Source: Clostridiaceae bacterium UBA6110 (GTDB taxonomy: Bacteria > Bacillota > Clostridia > Clostridiales > Clostridiaceae). From it: a stretch of 64,000 bases of DNA. The DNA lies in NCBI GenBank assembly GCA_002428415.1, contig DIWI01000011.1, positions 12,161 through 76,160 of the forward strand, written 5' to 3'. Below are positions 32,355-40,082 of this stretch, in pieces (the stretch's first letter is position 1; the number at the start of each line of letters is the position of its first letter). A program made the translations under genes and the position numbers. The notes below the pieces were generated by a model. The model was not told where the DNA came from. It worked only from the letters and a program-made list of their open reading frames with translations, and did not search any database.

Positions 32355-33498
32355 CTCCGAACACCCCCATTTCCTCTACTGTCTCATCTATTATCCTAAC
32401 CATCGCCTCACTGGGTTCATCGCCGTTCTCAAGCAAGTAGAACTCATGGAAAAGGCTTTTGATGTCCCTGCTCTCCATCTTTTCAAGGGCAGCGAAGCTT
32501 GAACCCTCTGCCTGAAGATCCCTCTCCCTCTGCAGCTCAATTATGTTTGGATATCTTGACCTGAGCCTGTCAAGTGGATCCTGGATCTCTTCCTCATCCG
32601 TAAGCACAGCCCTGACGAAATCTTTTGCATGGCTGTCCCCGGAACAGTTCATAAGCTCCGAGAAGCTTCCCCTGAGTATTACAAGGTCTCTTTGCGGTGT
32701 CAGGAATCTCTCGCTCACCTCGACCTTTCCATCCCCGTCCATTACCACGATTGATATGCTTTTCCTGTGATTGGCCTCTGAGAACGAGTATTTCATTAGT
32801 GACCCGCTGTATCTTATCTTTCCCTTTTTAACCCACTGAGGCTTGTGAAGATGACCAAGGGCTACATAGTCGAATATGTCGAATATCTCAGCCTTTACGA
32901 AATCTGTTCCACCGACTGTAAGGAGCCTTTCAGAGTCGCTTGTCTCCACATCCTCCTTGACGCCAGGTGTAACGAAGCCATGGAATATCAGTACCTTCCT
33001 GTTTCCGTCAAATTGCACGGATCTTTTGATTATCTCATCATAAAGTACGCTGTCGTCCTTTGATTCGTTAAGACCGTATATTTCTCTGAGCGTGAAGCTA
33101 TCCTTGTATGGGAGAAAATAGAAAGAAACCTCTCCTGATTCATCCTTCAGGTTTATTCTCTTGAGTGGATCCTCAGGATTTCCCTGGATAAGAAGACCAT
33201 GCGTCTCAAGCAGACTGTTAAGGACCTGTACCCTTTCCGAGGAATCGTGGTTTCCTGTGATAAGAAGCACATTTACGCCGAGCTCTGACAGTCTTGTCAG
33301 AAATCTGTTATAGATCCTTACAGCATCCTCCCTGGGAACTGAACGGTCATAGACATCACCTGCAATGACAAGGGCATCCGGTGACTCCTCCTGTATAATC
33401 TGAATCAGCTGATTCAGTGCATCCTCCTGGTCTTCCAGAAGTGATATGTCCTTTAAATATCGGCCTATGTGCAAATCTGCAATGTGTATGAATTTCAC
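32335..33498 (-). CDS. sbcD: Nuclease SbcCD, exonuclease subunit SbcD
   Basis: 387 aa Mre11-like metallophosphoesterase using Mn2+. Motifs: HIADLHIGR (residues 5-13), AGDVYDRS (about 47), TGNHDSSERV (about 80), FHGFV and ALGHLHKPQ (about 210). The C-terminal capping domain (about 280-387) contacts SbcC. First gene of the sbcDC operon, divergent from the GNAT gene. Confidence 0.97.
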   Translation of the reverse strand: MKFIHIADLHIGRYLKDISLLEDQEDALNQLIQIIQEESPDALVIAGDVYDRSVPREDAVRIYNRFLTRLSELGVNVLLITGNHDSSERVQVLNSLLETHGLLIQGNPEDPLKRINLKDESGEVSFYFLPYKDSFTLREIYGLNESKDDSVLYDEIIKRSVQFDGNRKVLIFHGFVTPGVKEDVETSDSERLLTVGGTDFVKAEIFDIFDYVALGHLHKPQWVKKGKIRYSGSLMKYSFSEANHRKSISIVVMDGDGKVEVSERFLTPQRDLVILRGSFSELMNCSGDSHAKDFVRAVLTDEEEIQDPLDRLRSRYPNIIELQRERDLQAEGSSFAALEKMESRDIKSLFHEFYLLENGDEPSEAMVRIIDETVEEMGVFGDETYKA

Positions 33499-33600
33499 TG
33501 TATATCACGCTCCCATACAATGAGTTTACAGCAGAAATTTATTCAAGACAATGAAATGTGGTCAGCAATAATGTACAATGGGGTTAGGAGGTGTATGTAC

Positions 33601-34104
33601 ATGCCAAGAAGGATAAGAATGCGCCTTGACCTTGAGGATAAGATCAGAAACTACAATGTGGAGATCACCCCTGTGTCCGAGGATACGATCCCCGAGCTTG
33701 CCGGTATAATGCTTGATGCCTACAGAGATACCGTGGACTATGAGGGCGAGGACCTGAAGCAGACCGAGGATGAACTTGGACGAGTCTTCAGAGGACTCTA
33801 CGGCCCCGTGATCAGGGAAGCCTCCCATACCATATGGGAAAACGGTGAAGCTGCCGCATCTGTTCTTGTTTGCCTCTTCAAGCATGAGCCTACAATTACC
33901 TACACCTTTACCAGAAAAGCATCCAAGAGGAAGGGCTACGCTACAACACTGATCAACAAGGCTGAAGAAGAGCTTCTGAAGCGGGGCTACAGGACCCTCC
34001 ACCTGTTCGTGACCCTGGAAAACAGGGATGCTGTCAACCTGTATGAATCACTTGGATTCTACGAGGTTCCGGTTACCACCGTCACAGAAATAATAACAAA
34101 CTGA
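33601..34104 (+). CDS. GNAT-family N-acetyltransferase
   Basis: 167 aa from ATG 33601, with AGGAGG 9 nt upstream; an ATG at 33595 is too close to that site. Acetyl-CoA-binding motif RKASKRKGYATTLINKAEEEL (key residues R/K-x-x-G-Y/A) lies at about 112-132, followed by LHLFVTLENRDAVNLYESLGF, the usual GNAT C-terminal signature. Substrate unknown. An unknown gene follows 12 nt later and is likely co-transcribed. Confidence 0.85.
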   Translation: MPRRIRMRLDLEDKIRNYNVEITPVSEDTIPELAGIMLDAYRDTVDYEGEDLKQTEDELGRVFRGLYGPVIREASHTIWENGEAAASVLVCLFKHEPTITYTFTRKASKRKGYATTLINKAEEELLKRGYRTLHLFVTLENRDAVNLYESLGFYEVPVTTVTEIITN

Positions 34105-34116
34105 ACGGAGCTATGC

Positions 34117-34563
34117 ATGAGCATCGAAATTTTAAAATCTGCAGTCCGTATACTAGACAGGCTCGGAATCCTTAACCGAGTGATTCTCGCGGGAGAACCT
34201 GCAGCAGCCCTCTTAATAACAGATATGGACTTTGAAGGTATCTTCACGGAGATACCTTTCTTAATTGAAAAACCACATTCCCTGCCCAGGGCAAGTATCC
34301 ATGAAGCATTCAGGGCTGAAGGCTTCGATTACCTCGAGGATTGTTACGGAAGGCTTTCAACCTTTAACAAGGATGAGACCAGAGTAGCTTTTTATACCGG
34401 TCTTAATGGAAGCAGCAGGACAAAGGTCCTTGAAGTTCCGTCACTTGGACTGAACATCATGGCTGCTAGAAAATACAACCATGCATTTGAAAGCACTGTA
34501 GAAATTTGCCTGGACGGGCTCACAATAAGGATTTCGAGAGCCACTGCTGCTGAAGCTCAATAA
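34117..34563 (+). CDS. Hypothetical protein
   Basis: 148 aa, soluble, no signal peptide, GGAG upstream of the ATG. I do not recognise the family. It contains an Ala/Leu-rich segment RVILAGEPAAALLITDMDF and an acidic middle (FDYLEDCYGRLSTFNKDE). The single Cys pattern offers no metal site. It lies 12 nt after the acetyltransferase gene and upstream of the cobalamin riboswitch, with no visible tie to B12. Confidence 0.6.
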   Translation: MSIEILKSAVRILDRLGILNRVILAGEPAAALLITDMDFEGIFTEIPFLIEKPHSLPRASIHEAFRAEGFDYLEDCYGRLSTFNKDETRVAFYTGLNGSSRTKVLEVPSLGLNIMAARKYNHAFESTVEICLDGLTIRISRATAAEAQ

Positions 34564-34639
34564 TGGAGATATGCACAGTACGAATTCATCTGATGGCAAA
34601 TAATCCAAACAAACCTTTTTCAGTCATTTGCCTGGGTTG

Positions 34640-34668
34640 TTCACACAGCACTTGTTTAATGGTATAAT
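34640..34668 (+). promoter_or_regulatory. Promoter of the cobalamin riboswitch transcript
   Basis: -35-like TTCACA (34640-34645), 17-bp spacer, TGG then TATAAT (34663-34668): a perfect -10 with an extended TGn. The transcript would start around 34675, just before the riboswitch. Confidence 0.65.
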
Positions 34669-34689
34669 CCTATTGGAAAACTAAATATC

Positions 34690-34848
34690 ACATATGGGTT
34701 TGCAGATAACTGCACTAAGAGGGAAACAGGATAAGCCTGTGCGGTCCCGCCGCCGTATGGTACTTGATCGCCGACATAGCCACTGGGAAACCGGGAAGGC
34801 TGGCGGTCTTAATGACCAAGCCGGAAGACCTGCCCGTATGAAATCAAC
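34690..34848 (+). ncRNA. Cobalamin (AdoCbl) riboswitch
   Basis: Diagnostic sequence in order: AAGAGGGAAACAGG, AAGCCTGTGCGGTCCCGCC, the B12 box core GCCACTGGGAAACCGGGAAGG (position 34778 on), GGCGGTC, then AAGCCGGAAGACCTGCC (34818-34834). These are the hallmark blocks of class I cobalamin riboswitches. It precedes a DUF4430 protein and an ECF S component, and a terminator-like hairpin follows at 34903. Binding B12 is expected to turn expression off. Confidence 0.95.
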
Positions 34849-34902
34849 TTATACTTCACGGAGAATGGGGTGTTGTCAATATGGCTGATTTTTCGCCATA
34901 CC

Positions 34903-34930
34903 AGGCATCCATTGGGATGCCTTTTGATTT
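34903..34930 (+). terminator. Expression-platform terminator of the cobalamin riboswitch
   Basis: AGGCATCC / GGATGCCT stem with a 4-nt loop followed by TTTTGATTT. An earlier small ATGGC/GCCAT hairpin lies at 34881-34899. Located between the aptamer and the first gene, so it is the likely OFF-state terminator. Confidence 0.75.
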
Positions 34931-34996
34931 GTGCAAAGCTTGCATGATCTTTTCTCCAGACCGTTGCACGAACTTTACGACCATAGGAGGAAAGAA

Positions 34997-35392
34997 ATGA
35001 AGAAGAAGCTTACTGCAATACTGTTGACCCTTGTGCTCGCATTCGGGGCGTTCTACCTGTACAAGACATATCTGTCGCCTCAGGCCAATGAAGGCAGCAA
35101 GGAAGTTACAATCGAGATCGTCATCGAAAGGGAAAACATCAGCGAAAAGAAGACCTACAGGACAGATTCAGCGTTCCTGTATGACCTGCTGAATGAAAAA
35201 CAGGAGGAGCTTGGTTCAGGCTTCACGAAATTCGACTTCGGCGACATGCTCACTAAGCTTAAATCCGTAGATGCCGGCGCTGACGAATACTACCACATAT
35301 ACGTCAATGGAGCTGATGCGGCTGTTGGTGTTAAGGAAATTCCAGTGACAGATAAGGAAACGTACAAGTTCGAGCTCAAGAAATGGAAGTAG
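34997..35392 (+). CDS. DUF4430 domain protein, probable B12-uptake component
   Basis: 131 aa from ATG 34997 with AGGAGG 6 nt upstream. MKKK then LTAILLTLVLAFGAFYLYK is an uncleaved or signal-type transmembrane anchor (about 5-24); the rest, about 35-131, is an extracytoplasmic domain ending AVGVKEIPVTDKETYKFEL. That matches the DUF4430 fold, related to the cobalamin-binding transcobalamin-like domain. The riboswitch upstream and the ECF S component downstream support a surface B12-capture role. No lipobox Cys. Binding itself is inferred. Confidence 0.82.
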   Translation: MKKKLTAILLTLVLAFGAFYLYKTYLSPQANEGSKEVTIEIVIERENISEKKTYRTDSAFLYDLLNEKQEELGSGFTKFDFGDMLTKLKSVDAGADEYYHIYVNGADAAVGVKEIPVTDKETYKFELKKWK

Positions 35393-35418
35393 AGGACCTT
35401 ACAAAAGAGGCGAAAAAA

Positions 35419-35970
35419 ATGAACAGACTCCAGTATGACAAGAGGAAGCTAAGTGCAAAGGACATAGTGCTCATAGGAATCCTTTCTGCGTCAATAACTG
35501 GCGGAAAGATGGTTCTCTCCGCAATACCCAATGTAGAGATTGTGACTCTTCTGTTCATGGTATATACTGCGGTTTTCGGTATGCGGAGAGCACTCTTCGT
35601 ATCAGTCATCTTCTCCACTACGGAAATACTCCTGTGGGGTGTACATACCTGGCTTCTGACCTACTATATCATATGGCCTCTCCTGATACTCCTGACTGCT
35701 GCCCTTTCACGTTTCCTCAAGGGTGAGTTTTCAAGGGCAATTCTCGCAGGTGCTTTCGGACTGACATTCGGAATGTTCTTTGCACTTGTCGAAGCCATGC
35801 TTTATGGATTGAACTACGGGTTTGTCTACTATATCAGGGGTATCCCATTTGACATCATACATGGGGCATCTAACTTCATAGTTGTCCTTATGCTATTCAA
35901 GCCCCTTGAGCGTATGCTTGGAAGGCTTGCAAAAAACTACACTGAAAATAGAAATGCCGCAGATTCATGA
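35419..35970 (+). CDS. ECF transporter S component, probably for cobalamin
   Basis: 183 aa from ATG 35419 with GAGGCG upstream; ATG 35383 overlaps the previous gene and lacks a site. About six helices: IVLIGILSASITGGKMVLSA, IVTLLFMVYTAVF, VSVIFSTTEILLWG, YIIWPLLILLTAAL, GLTFGMFFALVEAML and a final SNFIVVLMLFKPL. The pattern is that of integral substrate-binding (S) units of energy-coupling factor transporters. Under B12-riboswitch control and next to DUF4430, it is likely a CbrT-like B12 importer. The EcfA/EcfT motor is not in the window and would be shared. Confidence 0.85.
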   Translation: MNRLQYDKRKLSAKDIVLIGILSASITGGKMVLSAIPNVEIVTLLFMVYTAVFGMRRALFVSVIFSTTEILLWGVHTWLLTYYIIWPLLILLTAALSRFLKGEFSRAILAGAFGLTFGMFFALVEAMLYGLNYGFVYYIRGIPFDIIHGASNFIVVLMLFKPLERMLGRLAKNYTENRNAADS

Positions 35971-35981
35971 ATCTGCGGCAT
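35954..35981. terminator. Perfect 28-bp palindromic terminator, bidirectional
   Basis: ATGCCGCAGATTCA and its complement form a perfect palindrome with no loop; it spans the stop codon of the S component gene. CTTGCTTT follows on the plus strand. It separates the B12 operon from the converging ferritin-like gene. Confidence 0.75.
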
Positions 35982-35990
35982 CTTGCTTTA

Positions 35991-36479
35991 TCAATATTCA
36001 GTTTTGGTTTCACCAAACTCGGGGCTTTCAACGTAGTCTCCCGGTCGGTTCACATGAAGGACAATCTCCTCCACTATGGCCTTGTGGTCTTTTTCCTGAT
36101 GCACCAGAGATTTGTAGACAAGCTTGGAATCCTCATCCTTTGCATTGTCATGCAAGGCCTGGTACACCTCTATGCTCCTCGTTTCGATCTCTATCGCTTC
36201 CCTGTAAAGGTCTGGCATTCCCGGGATTGATTCAAGGACCTTTCTTCCGGCAGAGAACTTCTTTATAAGCTCCTGTGCCTTTTCAAGGCTCGTGCCATCT
36301 TCAACCTTAAGTCCCGCCATGTCATTCTGATTCTCCAGTATCTTCTTGTGGGTCTCCTCATCATCTGCAAGCATCCTGAACACTTCACCAAGACTGTTGC
36401 CCTTGTTCTTCTCAGCCTGCTCCGTATAATATCTGAATCCCTCATCCTCAAGTTTTAATGCAAGTTCCAAGCTATTCAT
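35991..36479 (-). CDS. Ferritin-like (rubrerythrin-type) diiron protein
   Basis: 162 aa from ATG 36479 with GGGGG upstream. Four-helix bundle with diiron ligands: Glu in KLEDEGFRYYTE (about 12-20), DDEETHKKIL (ExxH, about 40-48), EIETRSIEVY (about 95-104) and HQEKDHKAIVEEI (ExxH, about 128-140). There is no C-terminal rubredoxin domain, so it is not a classical rubrerythrin. Such proteins reduce peroxide or store iron in anaerobes. Single gene. Confidence 0.88.
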   Translation of the reverse strand: MNSLELALKLEDEGFRYYTEQAEKNKGNSLGEVFRMLADDEETHKKILENQNDMAGLKVEDGTSLEKAQELIKKFSAGRKVLESIPGMPDLYREAIEIETRSIEVYQALHDNAKDEDSKLVYKSLVHQEKDHKAIVEEIVLHVNRPGDYVESPEFGETKTEY

Positions 36480-36659
36480 ATACAAGCCCCCATTCTTTTC
36501 AAAATTCTATTTTAATTCTAACACATATAGTTATCCAACAATTTGCGCAATTACAACTATTCTGTTAACTATCCGTGACCAAATCACTATCTGGATGAAG
36601 GTTGTCATCAGAATTATTCTGTGCAATAATAATGTCATTGGTTTTTTGGAGGTAGGAGA

Positions 36660-37232
36660 ATGGAGCTTTGGGAAATAATGTTCCTTGCTGCGGGTGTCTC
36701 GATGGATGCATTCGCTGCAGCAATTTGCAAGGGAATGTCGGCAAGGGATGCGGAAAATAAACATTCTCTTCTTACAGGTATCTTCTTTGGCGGATTCCAG
36801 GCTTTTATGCCACTTGCAGGATATTTTCTCGGTAAAAGCTTCAGCGGCTATATTACCACATTCGACCACTGGATATCGTTCGCTCTTCTCTTCATTATCG
36901 GAGCAAAGATGATAAGGGAATCCAGGGACAGTAAGGATGAGGAGTCTCACTGCGACGAGGTGTTCAGCCTGAAGAGCCTGACGATCCTCGCAATTGCAAC
37001 CAGCATAGATGCGTTGGCCGTCGGAGTAACCTTTGCCTTCCTTGATGTATCGATAATTCCTTCAGTAACAATTATTGGTGTCACCACATTCCTGTTTTCC
37101 TATTTTGGAGTAAGGATAGGAACAGCTTTAGGTTCAAGGATGCAGACGCTTGCTGAGCTCTTTGGCGGAGCGATACTTATATTCATAGGACTCAGGATTC
37201 TCCTTACCCACCTTAATATAGTGAGCTTCTAG
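36660..37232 (+). CDS. mntP: Manganese efflux pump MntP
   Basis: 190 aa, six transmembrane helices. Twin conserved Asp segments AAGVSMDAFAAAICKGM (about 11-27) and IATSIDALAVGVTFAF (about 111-126) are the family signature, with GGFQAFMPLAGYFLG in between. Exports Mn2+. Start ATG 36660 has GGAGGTAGGAG upstream. Most mntP genes in Firmicutes are under a yybP-ykoY manganese riboswitch; the 174-bp gap before this gene shows no such aptamer. Confidence 0.95.
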   Translation: MELWEIMFLAAGVSMDAFAAAICKGMSARDAENKHSLLTGIFFGGFQAFMPLAGYFLGKSFSGYITTFDHWISFALLFIIGAKMIRESRDSKDEESHCDEVFSLKSLTILAIATSIDALAVGVTFAFLDVSIIPSVTIIGVTTFLFSYFGVRIGTALGSRMQTLAELFGGAILIFIGLRILLTHLNIVSF

Positions 37233-37263
37233 AGATCATCAGCGAAAATAATGAGAAAAAAGG

Positions 37264-37295
37264 ACATCCTGCGATAATGAAAAATCGCAGGATGT
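37264..37295. terminator. Bidirectional terminator between mntP and the FAH gene
   Basis: 12-bp perfect stem ACATCCTGCGAT / ATCGCAGGATGT with an 8-nt loop; TCTTCTT on the plus side and CCTTTTTTC on the minus side. Confidence 0.9.
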
Positions 37296-37300
37296 TCTTC

Positions 37301-38170
37301 TTATTCCATCTCGTTCTCTATATATCCGATACCGTCAACCTCTACCCTTACGACATCGCCTTTCTTAAGCGGCTTTGGTGGCTCGAAGCCTGCTCCCACT
37401 CCGCTTGGTGTGCCCGTTGCTATTATGTCTCCCGGTTCAAGTGTCAACCCCTGAGTCAGCACATTGATGAGCCTTGGTATTGAATTGATCATTATGCTTG
37501 TGTTCCCGTTCTGCCTTGGCTCTCCATTGACAAACGACCTTACTCCAAGGTTTCCGGCAAGCCCAAGCTCATCCTTTGTGACGATCCATGGTCCCATAGG
37601 ACAATAGCCGTCAAGGCTCTTGCCTCTGAACCACTGTGTTCCATTCTTCTGGACATCTCTGGCAGTCACATCATTCAGGCATGTATATCCGAATATCACG
37701 TCCAGTGCATCCTCTTCTGATACATTTACGCATCTCTTGCCGATGATCAGGGCGAGTTCTGCCTCATAGTCCACAAAATCCGTGACACCTTCATGCATTG
37801 GTACCTTGCTGTATGGCCCGTTCGCTGAATTGGTGGCCTTCGTGAAGAACACGGGATGCTCCATAACTCTTTTTAATGAATCGTCATCCAGGTTCTTAAT
37901 TTCCTGGACATGGTCCTCATAGTTCTTGCCTATACAGATTATATTCCTCTGAGGTTTTGTTATCGGTGACAGAAGCTCAACTGAATCTATCTGAACCGAC
38001 CCCTCCATATCAAGTATATTATCATCGATGGTTCCGTTTTCCTGGATGAATGAAAGAAGAGTCTCAGGACCTTCCACGAATATCCTTCCTGACGGTATTA
38101 TCGATTTCCCTGTCCTGTCAACTACTCCCCAGAATTCCCTGCCGTTCTCCCTGTAACTTACAATTCTCAT
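37301..38170 (-). CDS. Fumarylacetoacetate hydrolase-family protein
   Basis: 289 aa, cytosolic. The N-terminal FAH-N-like part (about 1-85) is followed by the catalytic domain: ICIGKNYEDHVQEI, metal ligands Glu in DYEAELALIIGKRC, CLNDVTARDVQ and GTPSGVGAGFEPP. These enzymes (oxaloacetate decarboxylase/tautomerase, acylpyruvase, oxepin/catechol-pathway hydratases) cannot be told apart from motifs alone. Single gene with its own terminator. Confidence 0.92.
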   Translation of the reverse strand: MRIVSYRENGREFWGVVDRTGKSIIPSGRIFVEGPETLLSFIQENGTIDDNILDMEGSVQIDSVELLSPITKPQRNIICIGKNYEDHVQEIKNLDDDSLKRVMEHPVFFTKATNSANGPYSKVPMHEGVTDFVDYEAELALIIGKRCVNVSEEDALDVIFGYTCLNDVTARDVQKNGTQWFRGKSLDGYCPMGPWIVTKDELGLAGNLGVRSFVNGEPRQNGNTSIMINSIPRLINVLTQGLTLEPGDIIATGTPSGVGAGFEPPKPLKKGDVVRVEVDGIGYIENEME

Positions 38171-38205
38171 AAAGCTCCTCCATTATATTTTATTGTTATA
38201 ATAAC

Positions 38206-39021
38206 CTAAAATTTCCTGCCTCCGCCACCGTGTGTCCTGCCGCTTCCTGACCTGTGGGTCGTGCTCCTGCCCATGGAGCCTCCCCCGGAACTCCTTACGG
38301 GAGCTACCGGGATTATCCTTGAAGTAGTATACTCGTTTATCAGATTGTCTGAAGCTATTCCCAGCTCAACCAGGCTGCTGTCCCTGAAATTGAATGCAAG
38401 CGGTGCAGGATGACCCTTGTACCTTTTCCTCGTCGAGGCAAAGTAACCAAGTCCGGAAGCTCCTGATGCAGCAGCCCCCATCAAGCCGTCAAAGAGCGAG
38501 ATGCTGTTAGTTCCTTCATCCTCATTGTACTGGCCTTCCGGAATTCCCTGTGAAAGGAACGTAGAGGTTGAAGCTATGAAAGCCTCAGCACCTTCGAAGT
38601 ATCTTCCGTCAGCAAACCCAGCATCGAAAATATCATCAAGTATCGAGTCTATCCTTGCATCAGTCAGGTACCTGATACCCTTGCCTGAGGTTGAAATATA
38701 TACTTCCCGGTTGTCAAAGTCCATGAGAAGGAGTATACCGTCCCTGTCAGCTCCAATTCCGTAGCCGTTGTAGTCAAAATAATCGTCGGCATAATCCCTG
38801 GAACTCTTACCATCTGCATCATTTGTCGTCACAAGAACTATGTCCATGGAATACTGGTTTGACAGTCCTGTCAAGGCATTCTCAAGGTCAGATTTCTCCG
38901 AAGATGAAAATATTGCTGCCGAGTCAACTATAAGCAGCTTTTCTGCCTTTGCTTCAAGGGATGTCCATGACATGAAGAGAATGGCAGCTGCAAATGCCGC
39001 AAGTATCATCCTCCTTACCAT
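38206..39021 (-). CDS. ydjH: TPM-domain membrane protein, YdjH-like
   Basis: 271 aa. Signal peptide RRMILAAFAAAILFMSWTSLEA, then a TPM (phosphatase/repair) domain at about 28-170 with SSEKSDLENALTGLSNQY and NDADGKSSRDYADDYFDYNG. The segment GLMGAAASGASGLGYF is a possible transmembrane helix; the C-terminus is low-complexity Ser/Gly/Arg, ending GGGGRKF. In Bacillus subtilis ydjH lies with ydjG and ydjI in a SigW-dependent envelope-stress operon. Its start overlaps ydjG by 7 nt, with GGAGGTG upstream. Confidence 0.85.
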   Translation of the reverse strand: MVRRMILAAFAAAILFMSWTSLEAKAEKLLIVDSAAIFSSSEKSDLENALTGLSNQYSMDIVLVTTNDADGKSSRDYADDYFDYNGYGIGADRDGILLLMDFDNREVYISTSGKGIRYLTDARIDSILDDIFDAGFADGRYFEGAEAFIASTSTFLSQGIPEGQYNEDEGTNSISLFDGLMGAAASGASGLGYFASTRKRYKGHPAPLAFNFRDSSLVELGIASDNLINEYTTSRIIPVAPVRSSGGGSMGRSTTHRSGSGRTHGGGGRKF

Positions 39022-40058
39022 ATCAGAGCACCTCCAATCAGCGCAAGTGCCAATATTCCAAGTCCGATTGCAGCCGATGAAAGACCCAGCTTCCTGTTGT
39101 CAACCGGAAGTTCTCCGTATGACTTGCCAGTCTGGCCGTTCACAGCGAATATGTAGGTCCTGCCTCCATAGAAATAAGTCAGAATCCATGCAGGAAGCAG
39201 CGTATAATCCCAGTCCTTGATTGAGACATCAAGTTCCTTCTGGTCCAGCTGAATACTCCCGAAGCCTGATATTGATTCCTGTACAAGGCTTTCCGCATAT
39301 CGCTCGGCCCTATCCTGGACCGTCGGCTGAATCGCTTCCTTTTCAATGTCATATTTTTCCGCAAGAAATCCGCTGAGGTATGAAGGCTCGAATTCAACGG
39401 CTTTCTTATCATCGTACGGAGATATTGAGTCTAGCAGCCCCTTGTCTATCTTTTTCAGGGCAACTTCCCTTATGTTCTGCACATCTACCTTTCCATGTCT
39501 TTCAATCCCGAATTCCTTTACCTCTGTATATTCTGTGTTGCCAGCCCGATATACTCTTCTGTTTATCCCTTTGCCAGAATAATCCACCCTTGCCTCAGCC
39601 TCAGCCGACCAGTATGGAATGTATACCCCTGAGATCTTTTCAAGCTGAGAGCTTGAGTAAAACTCCCTTGGCACATATCTCCTCGACTTAGCCCATGAAA
39701 GGAAGGTCTCCTCTGCCTTCTCCCTGCTGTAGGCAAACGGAATCACCTTATCAGGCCTGAAGCTTCCTGAAAGCCTGTCTGACAGGATAACCGGATTATG
39801 GCAATAGTAACAGAAGGTGGCAGAGGTAGTCTCTTCAGTTACCACCTCTGCACCGCAGCTGTCGCAGGTATATCCCTTTAAATGTACATCCTCTTGCTTC
39901 GTCTCCCCGGCAGCTTTGCTTTCCATTGCCTCCGTGGTCTTCTCGACTTCAGCGCTTGTGAACTCGCTGAGACAGAATTCGCACTTCAGCTTCTGGATAG
40001 CGGGTTCGAATTTCAATCCCCCGCCGCAATTGGGGCATTTGTATGTGGCTGTAGCCAT
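39015..40058 (-). CDS. ydjG: Zinc-ribbon membrane protein, YdjG-like
   Basis: 347 aa. N-terminal zinc ribbon with CPNCGG (about 8-13) and CEFC (about 26-29) and a second pair CDSCG ... CYYCHNP (about 66-90). A large middle domain follows (about 95-310) and a C-terminal hydrophobic helix LSSAAIGLGILALALIGGALI. This matches YdjG, the partner of YdjH in a membrane complex that recruits PspA. Overlaps ydjH by 7 nt and follows the SPFH gene by 24 nt. Confidence 0.85.
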   Translation of the reverse strand: MATATYKCPNCGGGLKFEPAIQKLKCEFCLSEFTSAEVEKTTEAMESKAAGETKQEDVHLKGYTCDSCGAEVVTEETTSATFCYYCHNPVILSDRLSGSFRPDKVIPFAYSREKAEETFLSWAKSRRYVPREFYSSSQLEKISGVYIPYWSAEAEARVDYSGKGINRRVYRAGNTEYTEVKEFGIERHGKVDVQNIREVALKKIDKGLLDSISPYDDKKAVEFEPSYLSGFLAEKYDIEKEAIQPTVQDRAERYAESLVQESISGFGSIQLDQKELDVSIKDWDYTLLPAWILTYFYGGRTYIFAVNGQTGKSYGELPVDNRKLGLSSAAIGLGILALALIGGALIW

Positions 40059-40082
40059 TTTATCACATCCAACCCTTAAGTC

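Noticed and set aside
36486..36659. Possible manganese (yybP-ykoY) riboswitch before mntP
   Set aside because: The gap is 174 bp and lacks the conserved loop sequences of that aptamer.
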